DNA of 64,000 nt from Streptomyces macrolidinus (GCF_023887685.1 NZ_JAMWMR010000010.1:1-64000), one strand, 5' to 3'; numbered from the stretch's first letter, positions 17,897 to 26,291 are shown. Numbers and translations are program-made. The notes: generated by a model not told the origin, from the sequence alone.

Positions 17897-19147
17897 TCAA
17901 GCAGCGAGAATGCCGACCTTCACCGCCAGCTCCGACGCCCGCCTGCGCCGGACGGCCTGCGTCGACTCGATCTCCTCCAGCAAGATCGACCGGGCGTAGC
18001 CGTTGTACCGGATCGTTTCCGGCGCAGCTTCAAAGGCCTTCTCCAGCGAGGCGATTGCCACATCCGGCTGGCTGTCGAGCTGGTAGCCGCGGGCCTCCTC
18101 GATCCGGTGCCGGGCCCGGCGCGGGCGGGACTGGATCGCAGCCCGTTCTGCCCGAGCCGCCTGCCGTACCGACTCCCCTCCCTGGTGCAGCTCGACCGCG
18201 ACCGTCACGGCATGGGCGCCCATGATGGCCTGGCCGAAGCTCGTCACCGGGTGGACGTAGTCGCTCGGCAGGCGCTTCGCCATGGCCTCCGCCTTGTCCC
18301 AGTGCCCCCACGCGGTACCGGTCTCCCGTCGGCGGGCTGCGGTGTAGCCGAGCTCAAACTCCAGCGCTCCCGCGATGGCGAGGACATCGTCGCTCGCCTC
18401 CGGCAGCAAGGGCTCCAGGAAGCGGACGGCTTCCAGGTTGATGGCGTCGGCAGCGTCGAAATGCTGCCGCCCGGAGTCGCGATGCGCCTGGGCCAGCAGC
18501 CAGGCAGCAACGCCGATCGCGTGCGGGTCTGCGGAGTCCTCTGCCGCGACCATGCCCCGCTCGGCGACGCGCCACAGCAGAGCGGCGTCGGGCTGGTAGG
18601 CGACGAAGAACTGGCTCAGGCTGTACGTCTGCGACAGGAGAGCTTGAGCGTGGCGCCGTCCGTTGGCGGTTTCAGCGTGCCGGACGAGGGCCTGGCCGTC
18701 CCGGATCAGGTCCGGCAGCAGCCTCCCGATGGTCTCCCGATGGTTCTTCGCGGCGTGCCTGGCTTTCCACGCCGCGTGCAGGCGGGCCTCCAGGTGCGCG
18801 ACGGGCGGCGGCTCGGCGCTGGAGCCGAGGGCGAAGTTGTCGATGGCCGCTTTCACCGCGGCAAGCCGCGGATGGCCAGGCCCGACGAAGAGGTCAACAT
18901 GCATGTCTGGGAGGCCTGTCAGGTCGGCAAGGTCGCGCACTCGGAGAGCCTCGGCGATCCTCAGCACCAGGTCGAGACGTGGCGCCTGCTGCTGCCCATT
19001 CTCGATCTTGCGGAGGGTGTGCGATGAGAGCCCTACGAGATCAGCGAGTTGGACTTGGGTCATTCCGCGGCGCTCGCGGAGAATCTGCACCCGCTGTCCG
19101 AACTTCAGCGGATCGGCGTACGGGTCCGGGGTAGCATCAGATGGCAC
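17897..19147 (-). CDS. XRE-family regulator with TPR-like C-terminal domain
   Basis: A 416-residue regulator. Residues about 10-65 form a Cro/C1-type helix-turn-helix (RRGMTQVQLADLVGLSSHTL). The rest is a long helical TPR-like array, the architecture of streptomycete peptide- or ligand-responsive regulators. GTG 19147 is chosen on its purine-rich GAGGGG seven bases upstream; GTG 19177 is an alternative. It heads the island gene set on the minus strand and probably controls it. A severed C-terminal fragment of a similar protein lies on the other strand at 19500. Confidence 0.85.
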   Translation of the reverse strand: MPSDATPDPYADPLKFGQRVQILRERRGMTQVQLADLVGLSSHTLRKIENGQQQAPRLDLVLRIAEALRVRDLADLTGLPDMHVDLFVGPGHPRLAAVKAAIDNFALGSSAEPPPVAHLEARLHAAWKARHAAKNHRETIGRLLPDLIRDGQALVRHAETANGRRHAQALLSQTYSLSQFFVAYQPDAALLWRVAERGMVAAEDSADPHAIGVAAWLLAQAHRDSGRQHFDAADAINLEAVRFLEPLLPEASDDVLAIAGALEFELGYTAARRRETGTAWGHWDKAEAMAKRLPSDYVHPVTSFGQAIMGAHAVTVAVELHQGGESVRQAARAERAAIQSRPRRARHRIEEARGYQLDSQPDVAIASLEKAFEAAPETIRYNGYARSILLEEIESTQAVRRRRASELAVKVGILAA

Positions 19148-19302
19148 GGTCTCGCCCCTCTCTGAACAGCTCGTCACTGTCAGGGTATGGGCGAGACCTT
19201 TCTCATGTAGCCCCTTATGGGTGTTCCAGGCCTCCGGAAACCTCTAATCCGCGCGCTCCTGACGGGACAGCACCTGCACCCGAACGGGTCAACGACGGGT
19301 CG

Positions 19303-19500
19303 GCAACCGGTACTCGTCCGTCTGGAACCCGTGGACCGCGAGGCGCAGCCTCCACCCGGTCTCTCCCACGCCCTCGCTGCGCACCAGCTCGGGGCTGTAG
19401 GCCTCGGGGGCCGGGCGCCCAGCGTCTTCCCAGGCGGCGAGCCAGGTGCGCAGGATCGTGAGGGGCGGGGAGTCCGGACGGTCGGCGAGGAGCGTGCCGT
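19303..19500. repeat. duplicated sequence, copy A
   Basis: About 200 bp, closely similar to 20398-20598 in the same orientation. Both encode on the minus strand the same C-terminal peptide pattern (LTILRTWLAAWE, then TDEYRL). Here the sequence stops abruptly where the regulator fragment begins, so a recombination junction lies near 19500. Confidence 0.75.
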
Positions 19501-19834
19501 CGGCGGCCGTCTGCTGGACCTGGCCCGCAAAGAGCCCCGGCAGCACGCCACAGAAGCCGCAGACTCCATCCGCCAGGCCATTGCCCGGCGCGGCCCGGAA
19601 GCTGGCCGAAGCCATGCCCTCGACATGATCGGTTTGGCCGAGTGCCATTTCCTCATGGGCGACGTGACAGGCGCCGCCGATCTCACCACAAGCGCGGTCG
19701 AGGCGGCTACCCGCACGCAGTCAGCAAGGGTGAGGACGCAGCTCGGCCGACTGTACCCGTACACGGTCGGCCGGGGCGTCTCACCTCGCGTGGCCGAGGC
19801 GCGCACTATGATCCGCGATCTGCTGTCGAACTGA
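19500..19834 (+). pseudogene. C-terminal fragment of an XRE/TPR regulator
   Basis: About 110 codons in one frame. The pattern is typical of the last TPR units of such regulators: GLAECHFLMGDV, then QLGRLYPYTVG, and an ending like ARTMIRDLLS. The N-terminal DNA-binding part is missing; upstream sequence is copy A of a repeat in the opposite orientation. The fragment ends nine bases before the SLOG-like gene, a pairing seen in intact regulator/SLOG operons as I recall them. It is probably not expressed as a functional protein. Confidence 0.65.
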
Positions 19835-19843
19835 GGGAACACT

Positions 19844-20332
19844 GTGACAACCATCGCCGTGACGGGGCACATGGACCTGACCGATGCCAGCGTGCCCCTG
19901 GTACGCGACGCCCTGCGAGAGATGCTGAAGCCGCATGCTACGGACCTGACAGGCGTCTCCTGCGTCGCCAGGGGGGCTGACTCCCTGTTCGCGGACATCG
20001 TGCTGGAGCTGGGTGGCCGCCTGGTCGCGGTCATCCCGTCGAAGGACTACCGGCAGACCAAGGTAAAGCCCGACCACGCGGTCATGTTCGACCGGCTCAT
20101 CGCGGCGGCTGCCGAGGTGTCTGTCCTCGAACACGAGACCGCTAACCGGTCGGCGTACGAAGACGCGAACCGGACGCTCCTGACGCGGGCTGATCGTCTC
20201 CTGGCCGTATGGAACGGCGAACCGCCGTCGGGTAGTAAGGGCGGAGGCACTGCGGACACCGTCCTCGAAGCCCGCGCAATCGGCCTGCCTGTAGATGTCG
20301 TCTGGCCGGACGGTGCCGCCCGGCAGGTTTAG
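19844..20332 (+). CDS. SLOG/Rossmann-like nucleotide-binding protein
   Basis: A 162-residue soluble protein. It starts with a strand-loop typical of the SLOG/DprA-LOG group (TIAVTGHMDL). SCVARGADSLFADIV and ADRLLAVWNGEP then follow, where the family places its nucleotide-binding glycines and acidic residues. The end GGGTADTVLEARAIG is also characteristic. SLOG proteins are proposed nucleotide or NAD-derivative sensors or processors, some in conflict systems. GTG 19844 has GAGGGA five bases upstream. It follows a broken XRE regulator, so its original control is probably lost. Confidence 0.65.
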   Translation: MTTIAVTGHMDLTDASVPLVRDALREMLKPHATDLTGVSCVARGADSLFADIVLELGGRLVAVIPSKDYRQTKVKPDHAVMFDRLIAAAAEVSVLEHETANRSAYEDANRTLLTRADRLLAVWNGEPPSGSKGGGTADTVLEARAIGLPVDVVWPDGAARQV

Positions 20333-20386
20333 ATGCGGTTCTCTGCCGCCCGTTGCCCAGCCTGCGACCTGATGGAGCAGCGCCCT

Positions 20387-20757
20387 TCAGCGGCGAGTCG
20401 ACAGCCGGTACTCGTCCGTCCGGAACTCCCCGCTCGTGAGGCGCAGCTTCCACCCGGTCTCTCCCGAGCCCTCGCAGTGCACCAGTTCGGGGCTGTAGGT
20501 CTCGGGGGCCGGGCGCCCGGCGGCTTCCCAGGCGGCGAGCCAGGTGCGCAGGATCGTGAGGGACGGGGAGTCGGGGCTGTCGGCGATGATCGTGCCGTCC
20601 TGCTGGATGACGGCGGCCGAGGTCGGGGTCGAGTGGCCGATGGTCCACAGGTCCGGGCGTAGCCCGGCATGGTCAGGTGCGGATCGGCAAGGGCCGCGGC
20701 GAAGGTTCGCCAGGATGGCCAGTCGACTTCGGGTCCGGTGTACGGCTCCGTGTGGGG
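20387..20757 (-). pseudogene. frameshifted hypothetical gene (paralogue of copy A)
   Basis: The minus strand encodes a protein end (from about 20660, DLWTIGHSTPTSAAV, down to the stop at 20387) whose last 65 residues match copy A at 19303-19500. The matching upstream part (PEVDWPSWRTFAAALAD) lies in another frame, so a frameshift near 20660 is likely. The family is unknown to me. In frame it continues into the integrase stump, giving an artificial fusion of 200 residues. Confidence 0.5.
20398..20598. repeat. duplicated sequence, copy B
   Basis: About 200 bp similar to 19303-19500 and in the same orientation. The two copies bracket the regulator fragment and the SLOG gene. Confidence 0.75.
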
Positions 20758-20758
20758 G

Positions 20759-20989
20759 TCTCCACTGCTGACCGTTGTCGTTGACCGCGTCGCGAAACGT
20801 CTCAGCGGCTGCGCGACCGTCCTCGTCGCCGTCGAACCGCTCGTTCTGCCACGGTGCGTGCTTGGCACCCCCGAGCCTCCATCGAACCTGGTAGCTCGAT
20901 AACGCTCCGGTCTTGCCTCTACGCGCAATTACGCTCGCTTCATGCCAGGGGAGGCTACCCGGGATGTTCCCGTGGTGTTCCCGTGACAT
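20759..20989 (-). pseudogene. N-terminal stump of a tyrosine integrase, with a TTA codon
   Basis: The minus strand encodes about 60 residues that match the arm-binding N-terminal domain of Streptomyces tyrosine integrases: VIARRGKTG, SYQVRWRLGG, PWQNERF, then a helix AAAETFRDAVNDNGQQW. The core-binding and catalytic domains are absent; the frame runs into unrelated sequence. It begins about 60 bp from the bldA attachment site, as an integrase should. Codon 30 of this reading (20902-20900) is TTA, so the original integrase would have needed the bldA tRNA. Confidence 0.7.
20965..20985. repeat. tandem TGTTCCCGTG motifs, candidate integrase arm sites
   Basis: Two copies of TGTTCCCGTG at 20965-20974 and 20976-20985, one base apart, between the integrase stump and the attachment core. 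A third copy is at 11585-11594 near the other end of the island. Spacing and position fit integrase arm-type binding sites, by inference only. Confidence 0.45.
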
Positions 20990-21039
20990 TGCGGTGAGTC
21001 AACGGTCTTCGGTTGTTTCCGCTGATCAGTGACTTGAGA

Positions 21040-21072
21040 TCGGAGGTGCCCGGAACCGGACTCGAACCGGCA
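21040..21072. repeat. right attachment site overlapping bldA 3' end
   Basis: The 33-base direct repeat shared with 11463-11495. It comprises the last 26 bases of the tRNA body and 7 bases beyond, so integration leaves bldA intact. Confidence 0.88.
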
Positions 21073-21129
21073 CGCCCGCGAGGGGCAGCGAGGTTTAAGC
21101 TCGCCGTGTCTGCATTCCACCATCCGGGC
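21047..21129 (-). tRNA. bldA: tRNA-Leu (anticodon TAA), bldA
   Basis: A complete tRNA-Leu with a long variable arm. The acceptor stem pairs 21129-21123 with 21054-21048. The anticodon loop reads CTTAAAC, giving anticodon TAA at 21097-21095, and the T-loop reads GGTTCGAGTCC. It decodes UUA, the rarest codon in Streptomyces, and in this genus is the developmental regulator bldA. Bases after the discriminator A are CC then T, so the terminal CCA is not fully encoded. Its 3' end is the target of the island. Confidence 0.95.
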
Positions 21130-21560
21130 AGGCCATGGCCTCCGCATCTCGGCGTCGAGCCTATCGGGGCGGATCCCTCGAACAGCGGGCGGGCGACGCC
21201 ATGTTGTCTTATTTTATTGGCGCCTGAGGGTGCATCAGCACACGCGACGGGCCATCCACACGTGCCGATGGCGCTTCCGGTCGCGACTGCGCGTGTACGG
21301 GGAATGACGGGATTTCACCGTCCGGAATGACGGCGACGCGGACAGCTCCGCACGACGTCACCCACCCCTCTTCCCACCAGGTGCGGTCCCGGGCCGTGTC
21401 ATCCCCAGGTATGACACCGCCGAGGGACGGTCCGACCCGAGGCTGCCCCCAGAACCAGAACAGCGGGTGACTTCACGACTTCGATCGGCACGGATGATGG
21501 AAGACGTCCCCCTTTGACCGTCGTCCTTGACTCGACCGCCGTCCCGACAGGAGCCGTCCC
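21130..21560. other. intergenic region upstream of bldA and the ABC exporter
   Basis: About 430 bp with no convincing gene. It should contain the bldA promoter (minus strand) and the ABC exporter promoter (plus strand). An unusually AT-rich patch at 21200-21225 stands out in this GC-rich sequence and is the best promoter candidate for bldA. No known operator was recognised. Confidence 0.45.
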
Positions 21561-22331
21561 GTGACCAGCACCCCCCTCGCCGACCCCATCACCGCGGTGG
21601 CCGCCCGCGCCACGGACCTGTCGAAGGTCTACGGTCAGGGCGAGACCCAGGTGGTGGCCCTGGACCGCGTCACCGTCGACTTCGAGCAGGCCCGGTTCAC
21701 GGCGATCATGGGGCCCTCGGGCTCCGGCAAGTCGACGCTCATGCACTGCGTCGCCGGGCTCGACTCCTTCTCCTCCGGCTCCGTCCGCGTCGGCGACGTC
21801 GAGCTGGGCTCGCTGAAGGACAAGCAACTGACCAAGTTGCGCCGGGACAAGATCGGCTTCATCTTCCAGGCGTTCAACCTGCTGCCGACGCTGACCGCGC
21901 TGGAGAACATCACGCTGCCGATGGACATCGCGGGCCGCAAGCCCGACAAGGAGTGGCTGAACACCGTGATCGAGATGGTCGGCCTGTCCGGGCGGCTCGG
22001 TCACCGGCCCGCGCAGCTCTCGGGCGGTCAGCAGCAGCGCGTCGCGGTGGCGCGGGCGCTGGCGTCCAAGCCCGCGATCATCTTCGGTGACGAGCCCACC
22101 GGCAACCTGGACTCGCGCTCGGGCGCGGAGGTACTGGGCTTCCTGCGCAACTCCGTACGGGAGTTGGGGCAGACGGTGGTGATGGTCACCCACGACCCGG
22201 TGGCGGCGGCGTACGCGGACCGGGTCATCTTCCTCGCGGACGGCCGGATCGTGGACGAGGTGCACGCGCCGACCGCCGAGGCGGTGCTGGACCGGATGAA
22301 GCAGTTCGACGCCAAGGGCCGCACGAGCTGA
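21561..22331 (+). CDS. ABC transporter ATP-binding protein (MacB/LolD-like)
   Basis: A 256-residue ATPase with Walker A GPSGSGKST, Q-loop FIFQAFNLLP, signature LSGGQQQR and Walker B IIFGDEPTGNLD, all intact. GTG 21561 has AGGAG seven bases upstream. It is followed 73 bp later by its permease gene, forming a MacB/FtsE-X-type exporter. These transporters drive export or extrusion without moving solute through the bilayer centre. The substrate is unknown. A close paralogue is at 51522-52310. Confidence 0.92.
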   Translation: MTSTPLADPITAVAARATDLSKVYGQGETQVVALDRVTVDFEQARFTAIMGPSGSGKSTLMHCVAGLDSFSSGSVRVGDVELGSLKDKQLTKLRRDKIGFIFQAFNLLPTLTALENITLPMDIAGRKPDKEWLNTVIEMVGLSGRLGHRPAQLSGGQQQRVAVARALASKPAIIFGDEPTGNLDSRSGAEVLGFLRNSVRELGQTVVMVTHDPVAAAYADRVIFLADGRIVDEVHAPTAEAVLDRMKQFDAKGRTS

Positions 22332-22404
22332 CCCGGCGGCCCGGTCGCCGCGGCCCCACGCCCCCTCCCCCATCCGTCGCTCAACCCAGCCCCTGGACAA
22401 GAGA

Positions 22405-24933
22405 ATGTTCCGTACTGCCCTGCGCACCGTGCTCGCGCACAAGGCCAGGCTGCTGATGACCGTGCTCGCCGTGATGCTCGGCGTGGCCTTCGTGTCGGGC
22501 ACCCTGGTCTTCACCAACACCGTCTCGGAGGCCTTCCAGAAGAGTTCCGCGAAGGGCTTCGACCAGGTCGACGTGGCCATCCAGCCGAAGACCCGCAAGA
22601 GCACCGGCGACACGCTCGGCAAGAAGCCCGAGCTGACGCAGCCGCTCCTCGACAAGGCCGCCGAGGTCCAGGGCGCCGACAGCGCCATCGGTGTGGTCGG
22701 CGGCTTCACCGCCATCGCCGACAAGGACGGCAAGCTCATCGGCGGCGGCTTCCGCACCCAGGGCGGCAACTACTGGGGCACCAAGGACATCCGGTACCCG
22801 CTGGTCAGCGGACACGCGCCCAAGGGCGCGGGCCAGGTCCTCATCGACTCCAAGACCGCCGAGCGCGCCGGGTACAAGGTCGGCGACACCGTACGGATCT
22901 CCATCGACGGACCCGTCCTCAAGCCCGAGATCACCGGCATCTTCACCACCGACGACGGCAACGTCGCCGCGGGCGGCAGCCTCGCGCTGTTCGACACGGC
23001 CACCGCCCAGCGGCTGTTCGGCAAGACCGGCGTGTACGACGAGATCGACGTGAAGGCCGCCCCCGGCACCAGCCAGGTCGCGCTGCGCGACGCCCTCGAC
23101 AAGGCCCTTCCCAAGGACGTCGCCTCCACCATCACCGGCGAGAAGCTCGCCGACGACCAGGCCGCGCAGATCACCGACGCGACCAGCAGCCTGCGCACCT
23201 CCCTGCTCGTCTTCGCCGGCATCGCGCTGTTCGTCGGCACGTTCATCATCGCCAACACCTTCACGATGCTGGTCGCCCAGCGGACCAAGGAGCTGGCCCT
23301 GCTGCGTGCGGTCGGCGCCTCCCGCCGTCAGGTCACCCGGTCCGTGCTCATCGAGGCGTTCGTGGTCGGCGCGGTCGCGGCCGTCACCGGCCTGCTGGCC
23401 GGCATCGGCGTCGGCGCCGGACTGCGGGCGTTGCTGGGCTCCTTCGGTGACAGCGTGCCGGACGGGCCGCTCGTCATCTCCCCGAGCACGGTCCTCGCCG
23501 CCTTCGCCGTCGGCATCGTGATCACGATGCTGGCCGCCTATCTGCCGGCCCGCCGCGCCGCGAAGATCCCGCCGGTCGCCGCGATGAGCAGCGTCCACGC
23601 GAAGGCGACGACCAAGTCCCTCGTCGTACGCAACACCATCGGCTCCCTGTTCGCCGCGGCCGGTATCGCCACCGTCCTGTACGCCACCACGCTGAACAGC
23701 ACGGACGGCCAGGCCCCGATGGGGCTCGGCGCAGTCCTGCTGATCATCGGTGTCTTCGTCCTCACCCCGCTGCTGTCCCGCCCGCTGATCGCCGCCGCCG
23801 CGCCCCTGCTGCGGGTCTTCGGGATCGCCGGGAAGCTCGCCCGGCAGAACTCCGTGCGCAACCCGCGCCGCACCGCCGCCACCGCCTCGGCCCTGATGAT
23901 CGGTCTGACCCTGATCACCGGTCTGACGGTGATGGCAGGCAGCCTCCAGATCGCGATCGACAAGATGGCCGCCTCCTCGATCAAGGCGGACTACGTGGTG
24001 ACGATGGCGAACGGCAATCCGCTCTCGCCCGACGTGGACCGAAAGCTCAGGTCGGCCGATGGCGTCACCACGACCAGCGCGCTGCGCTTCGCCTCCTCCC
24101 GCATCGACGGCGAGACCGAGTACGTCATGGGCGTCAACGGCGCCACGTTCACCGACCTGACCGACCTCACGGTCGACAGCGGCTCGATGAAGATCGGCGG
24201 CGCGCAGATCGTCGTCGACGAGGACACCGCCAAGTCCCGTGACTGGCACACCGGTTCACGGCTCACCGCCTCTTTCGAAGCGGGCCACAAGCAGCAGTTG
24301 ACGGTCGCCGGGATCTACCGCAGCACCGCGATGATGCGCGGCATCATCCTGGACAACGCGACGCTCTCCGCGCACGCGAGCCACCCGTCCGACCTCCAGG
24401 TCATGGTCAAGATGTCCGACGGCGCCACCGCGTCGGCCAAGAGCGCGCTGGAGAAGGCGCTCGGCGACAACCCGGCCATCCAGGTCCAGGACAAGAAGGA
24501 CATCTCCAACGGCATCAGTCAGTCGGTCACGCTGATGCTGAACATCCTCTACGGCCTGCTGGCCATGGCGGTGATCGTCGCGGTCCTCGGTGTCATCAAC
24601 ACCCTGGCCATGTCGGTCTTCGAGCGCTCGCAGGAGATCGGGATGCTGCGCGCGATCGGCCTGGACCGCGGCGGCATCAAGCGGATGGTCCGGCTGGAGT
24701 CGCTGGTGATCTCGCTCTTCGGCGGCGTGCTCGGCATCGGTCTGGGCGTGTTCTTCGGCTGGGCGGCCGGCCGGCTGGTCGGCACGCAGATCTCGACGTA
24801 CCAACTGGTGCTGCCCTGGGGGCGGATGGCCGTCTTCCTGCTGCTCGCGGGGCTGGTCGGCGTGCTGGCCGCGCTGTGGCCGGCCCGGCGCGCGGCCCGG
24901 CTGAACATGCTGACGGCGATCAAGTCGCAGTAG
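22405..24933 (+). CDS. FtsX/MacB-like ABC permease, duplicated core
   Basis: An 842-residue permease. An N-terminal membrane helix (LLMTVLAVMLGVAFVSGTLVF) is followed by a large extracytoplasmic domain of about 220 residues, then three helices. A second unit of the same layout follows, with its own extracytoplasmic domain and three C-terminal helices. The FtsX motif (NTFTMLVAQRTKELALLRAV, then NTLAMSVFERSQEIGMLRAI) appears once in each unit. The ribosome-binding site before ATG 22405 is weak, and translation may be coupled to the ATPase gene. A terminator follows the gene. Confidence 0.9.
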   Translation: MFRTALRTVLAHKARLLMTVLAVMLGVAFVSGTLVFTNTVSEAFQKSSAKGFDQVDVAIQPKTRKSTGDTLGKKPELTQPLLDKAAEVQGADSAIGVVGGFTAIADKDGKLIGGGFRTQGGNYWGTKDIRYPLVSGHAPKGAGQVLIDSKTAERAGYKVGDTVRISIDGPVLKPEITGIFTTDDGNVAAGGSLALFDTATAQRLFGKTGVYDEIDVKAAPGTSQVALRDALDKALPKDVASTITGEKLADDQAAQITDATSSLRTSLLVFAGIALFVGTFIIANTFTMLVAQRTKELALLRAVGASRRQVTRSVLIEAFVVGAVAAVTGLLAGIGVGAGLRALLGSFGDSVPDGPLVISPSTVLAAFAVGIVITMLAAYLPARRAAKIPPVAAMSSVHAKATTKSLVVRNTIGSLFAAAGIATVLYATTLNSTDGQAPMGLGAVLLIIGVFVLTPLLSRPLIAAAAPLLRVFGIAGKLARQNSVRNPRRTAATASALMIGLTLITGLTVMAGSLQIAIDKMAASSIKADYVVTMANGNPLSPDVDRKLRSADGVTTTSALRFASSRIDGETEYVMGVNGATFTDLTDLTVDSGSMKIGGAQIVVDEDTAKSRDWHTGSRLTASFEAGHKQQLTVAGIYRSTAMMRGIILDNATLSAHASHPSDLQVMVKMSDGATASAKSALEKALGDNPAIQVQDKKDISNGISQSVTLMLNILYGLLAMAVIVAVLGVINTLAMSVFERSQEIGMLRAIGLDRGGIKRMVRLESLVISLFGGVLGIGLGVFFGWAAGRLVGTQISTYQLVLPWGRMAVFLLLAGLVGVLAALWPARRAARLNMLTAIKSQ

Positions 24934-24946
24934 CGGCCCATGCGTC

Positions 24947-24984
24947 GGGGCCCCGTCCGGCCACTCTCGACCGGACGGGGCCCC
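24947..24984. terminator. bidirectional terminator between convergent genes
   Basis: A perfect 14-bp stem (24947-24960 with 24971-24984) and a 10-base loop. It lies between the permease gene and the methyltransferase gene, which converge here. Confidence 0.85.
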
Positions 24985-24998
24985 TTGTCTTCGGCCGA

Positions 24999-26291
24999 TC
25001 AGTTCCAGGTACGGGCCCGCAGGGGCATCCCGGAGGTGCCCGGTTCGGGGGTGCGGACCGCGACGACCTGGTTGACGCCGATGCGGTTGCGCTCGAAGGC
25101 GAGGGCCGAGGCGGCCATGTAGAGGCGCCAGACACGGGCCCGGCCGGGGCTGGTGAGGCCCTGCGCCCGCCCCCACTGCGCCTCCAGGTTGGCGACCCAG
25201 CGGCGCAGCGTGAGGGCGTAGTGCTCCCGCAGGGACTCGACGTCGCGCACCTCGAACCCGGCTCGCTCCAGTTGGGTCACCGTGGTGCCGACGGGCGCGA
25301 GTTCGCCGTCCGGGAAGACATAGGCGTCGATGAACGCGTCGACGGAGTACGTGGATTCGTCCCGCTGCGGCCTGCGCGCGATCTGGTGGTTGAGCAGCCG
25401 CCCGCCGGGCCGCAGCAGGGCGTGCAGGGTACGGGCGTACTCCAAGTACCGTTCGGCGCCCACATGTTCGGCCATGCCGATGGAGGAGATGGCGTCGTAC
25501 GGCCCGTCGACCACATCGCGGTAGTCCTGCACCCGGATCTCGACGCGGTCGGTGAGCCCCTCGTCGGCGACCCGCTTGCGGGCGTAGGCGGCCTGCTCCT
25601 CGGAGAGGGTGATGCCCACGACGTCGACGCCGTGCTCGCGGGCCGCGTGGACGGCCAGGGAGCCCCAGCCGCAGCCGACATCGAGCAGTCGCTGACCGGG
25701 CTTCAGATCCAGCTTGCGGCAGACGAGTTCGAGCTTGTCGCGCTGGGCGTCCTCCAACGTGCCCTCCGGGGAGTCCCAGTAGGCGCACGAGTACACCATG
25801 GACGGGCCCAGGACGATCTCGTAGAAGTCGTTCCCGACGTCGTAGTGATGGCTGACGGCGTGCTTGTCGCTGCGCCGGGTGTGCAGGTGGCCGCGGGCTC
25901 TGCGGACCTCCTCGCGCGGGGGCGCGGGCGGCGGGAAGGGACCGGCCAGCGCGGCGAGACCGCGGACGGCGGCGCGGACCTCCGGGTCGCGCAGCGCCTG
26001 GGTGAGGGTACGGGCGTCCTCACCGCGCTCCCAGATGAACCCGGCGAGCCGATCGAGGGCCGTGTAGAGGTCTCCGTCGATGCCCAGGTCCCCCGCGACC
26101 CAGGCGCGGGCGAGCCCCAACTCGCCCGGCTTCCACAGCAGTCGGCGCAGCGCCCGGCGGTTGCGTACGACCAGGACGGGAGCACCCGGCGGGCCGGCCT
26201 CCGAGCCGTCCCAGGCGCGAACACGCACCGGGAGCGGGGCTCCCAGCAACTGTTCGACGAGGCTGTTCAGCCGCTGCGCGGCGTCGACCAT
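24999..26291 (-). CDS. cyclopropane-fatty-acyl-phospholipid synthase-like SAM methyltransferase
   Basis: A 430-residue cytoplasmic enzyme. Residues about 150-430 match the cyclopropane synthase/mycolic-acid methyltransferase family: HYDVGNDFYEIVLGPSMVYS, SAM motif LLDVGCGWGSLAVHAA, GITLSEEQAAYA, and SIGMAEHVGAERY. Such enzymes add a methylene bridge to unsaturated lipid chains. The N-terminal 140 residues resemble the extension of actinobacterial members. ATG 26291 has GGAGG eight bases upstream. The lipid target is inferred from family only. Confidence 0.88.
   Translation of the reverse strand: MVDAAQRLNSLVEQLLGAPLPVRVRAWDGSEAGPPGAPVLVVRNRRALRRLLWKPGELGLARAWVAGDLGIDGDLYTALDRLAGFIWERGEDARTLTQALRDPEVRAAVRGLAALAGPFPPPAPPREEVRRARGHLHTRRSDKHAVSHHYDVGNDFYEIVLGPSMVYSCAYWDSPEGTLEDAQRDKLELVCRKLDLKPGQRLLDVGCGWGSLAVHAAREHGVDVVGITLSEEQAAYARKRVADEGLTDRVEIRVQDYRDVVDGPYDAISSIGMAEHVGAERYLEYARTLHALLRPGGRLLNHQIARRPQRDESTYSVDAFIDAYVFPDGELAPVGTTVTQLERAGFEVRDVESLREHYALTLRRWVANLEAQWGRAQGLTSPGRARVWRLYMAASALAFERNRIGVNQVVAVRTPEPGTSGMPLRARTWN

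Larger units (their letters stand above)
11463..21072. mobile_element. integrated genomic island at bldA, apparently immobilised
   Basis: A segment of about 9.6 kb lies between perfect 33-bp direct repeats (11463-11495 and 21040-21072). The right repeat overlaps the 3' end of the bldA tRNA gene, the usual target geometry of tyrosine-integrase elements. The segment holds an integrase stump beside bldA, an XRE regulator, duplicated and broken gene pieces, small membrane proteins and a three-gene enzyme cassette. No replication or conjugation gene was recognised. I infer a decayed integrative element whose cargo genes look intact. Confidence 0.85.
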
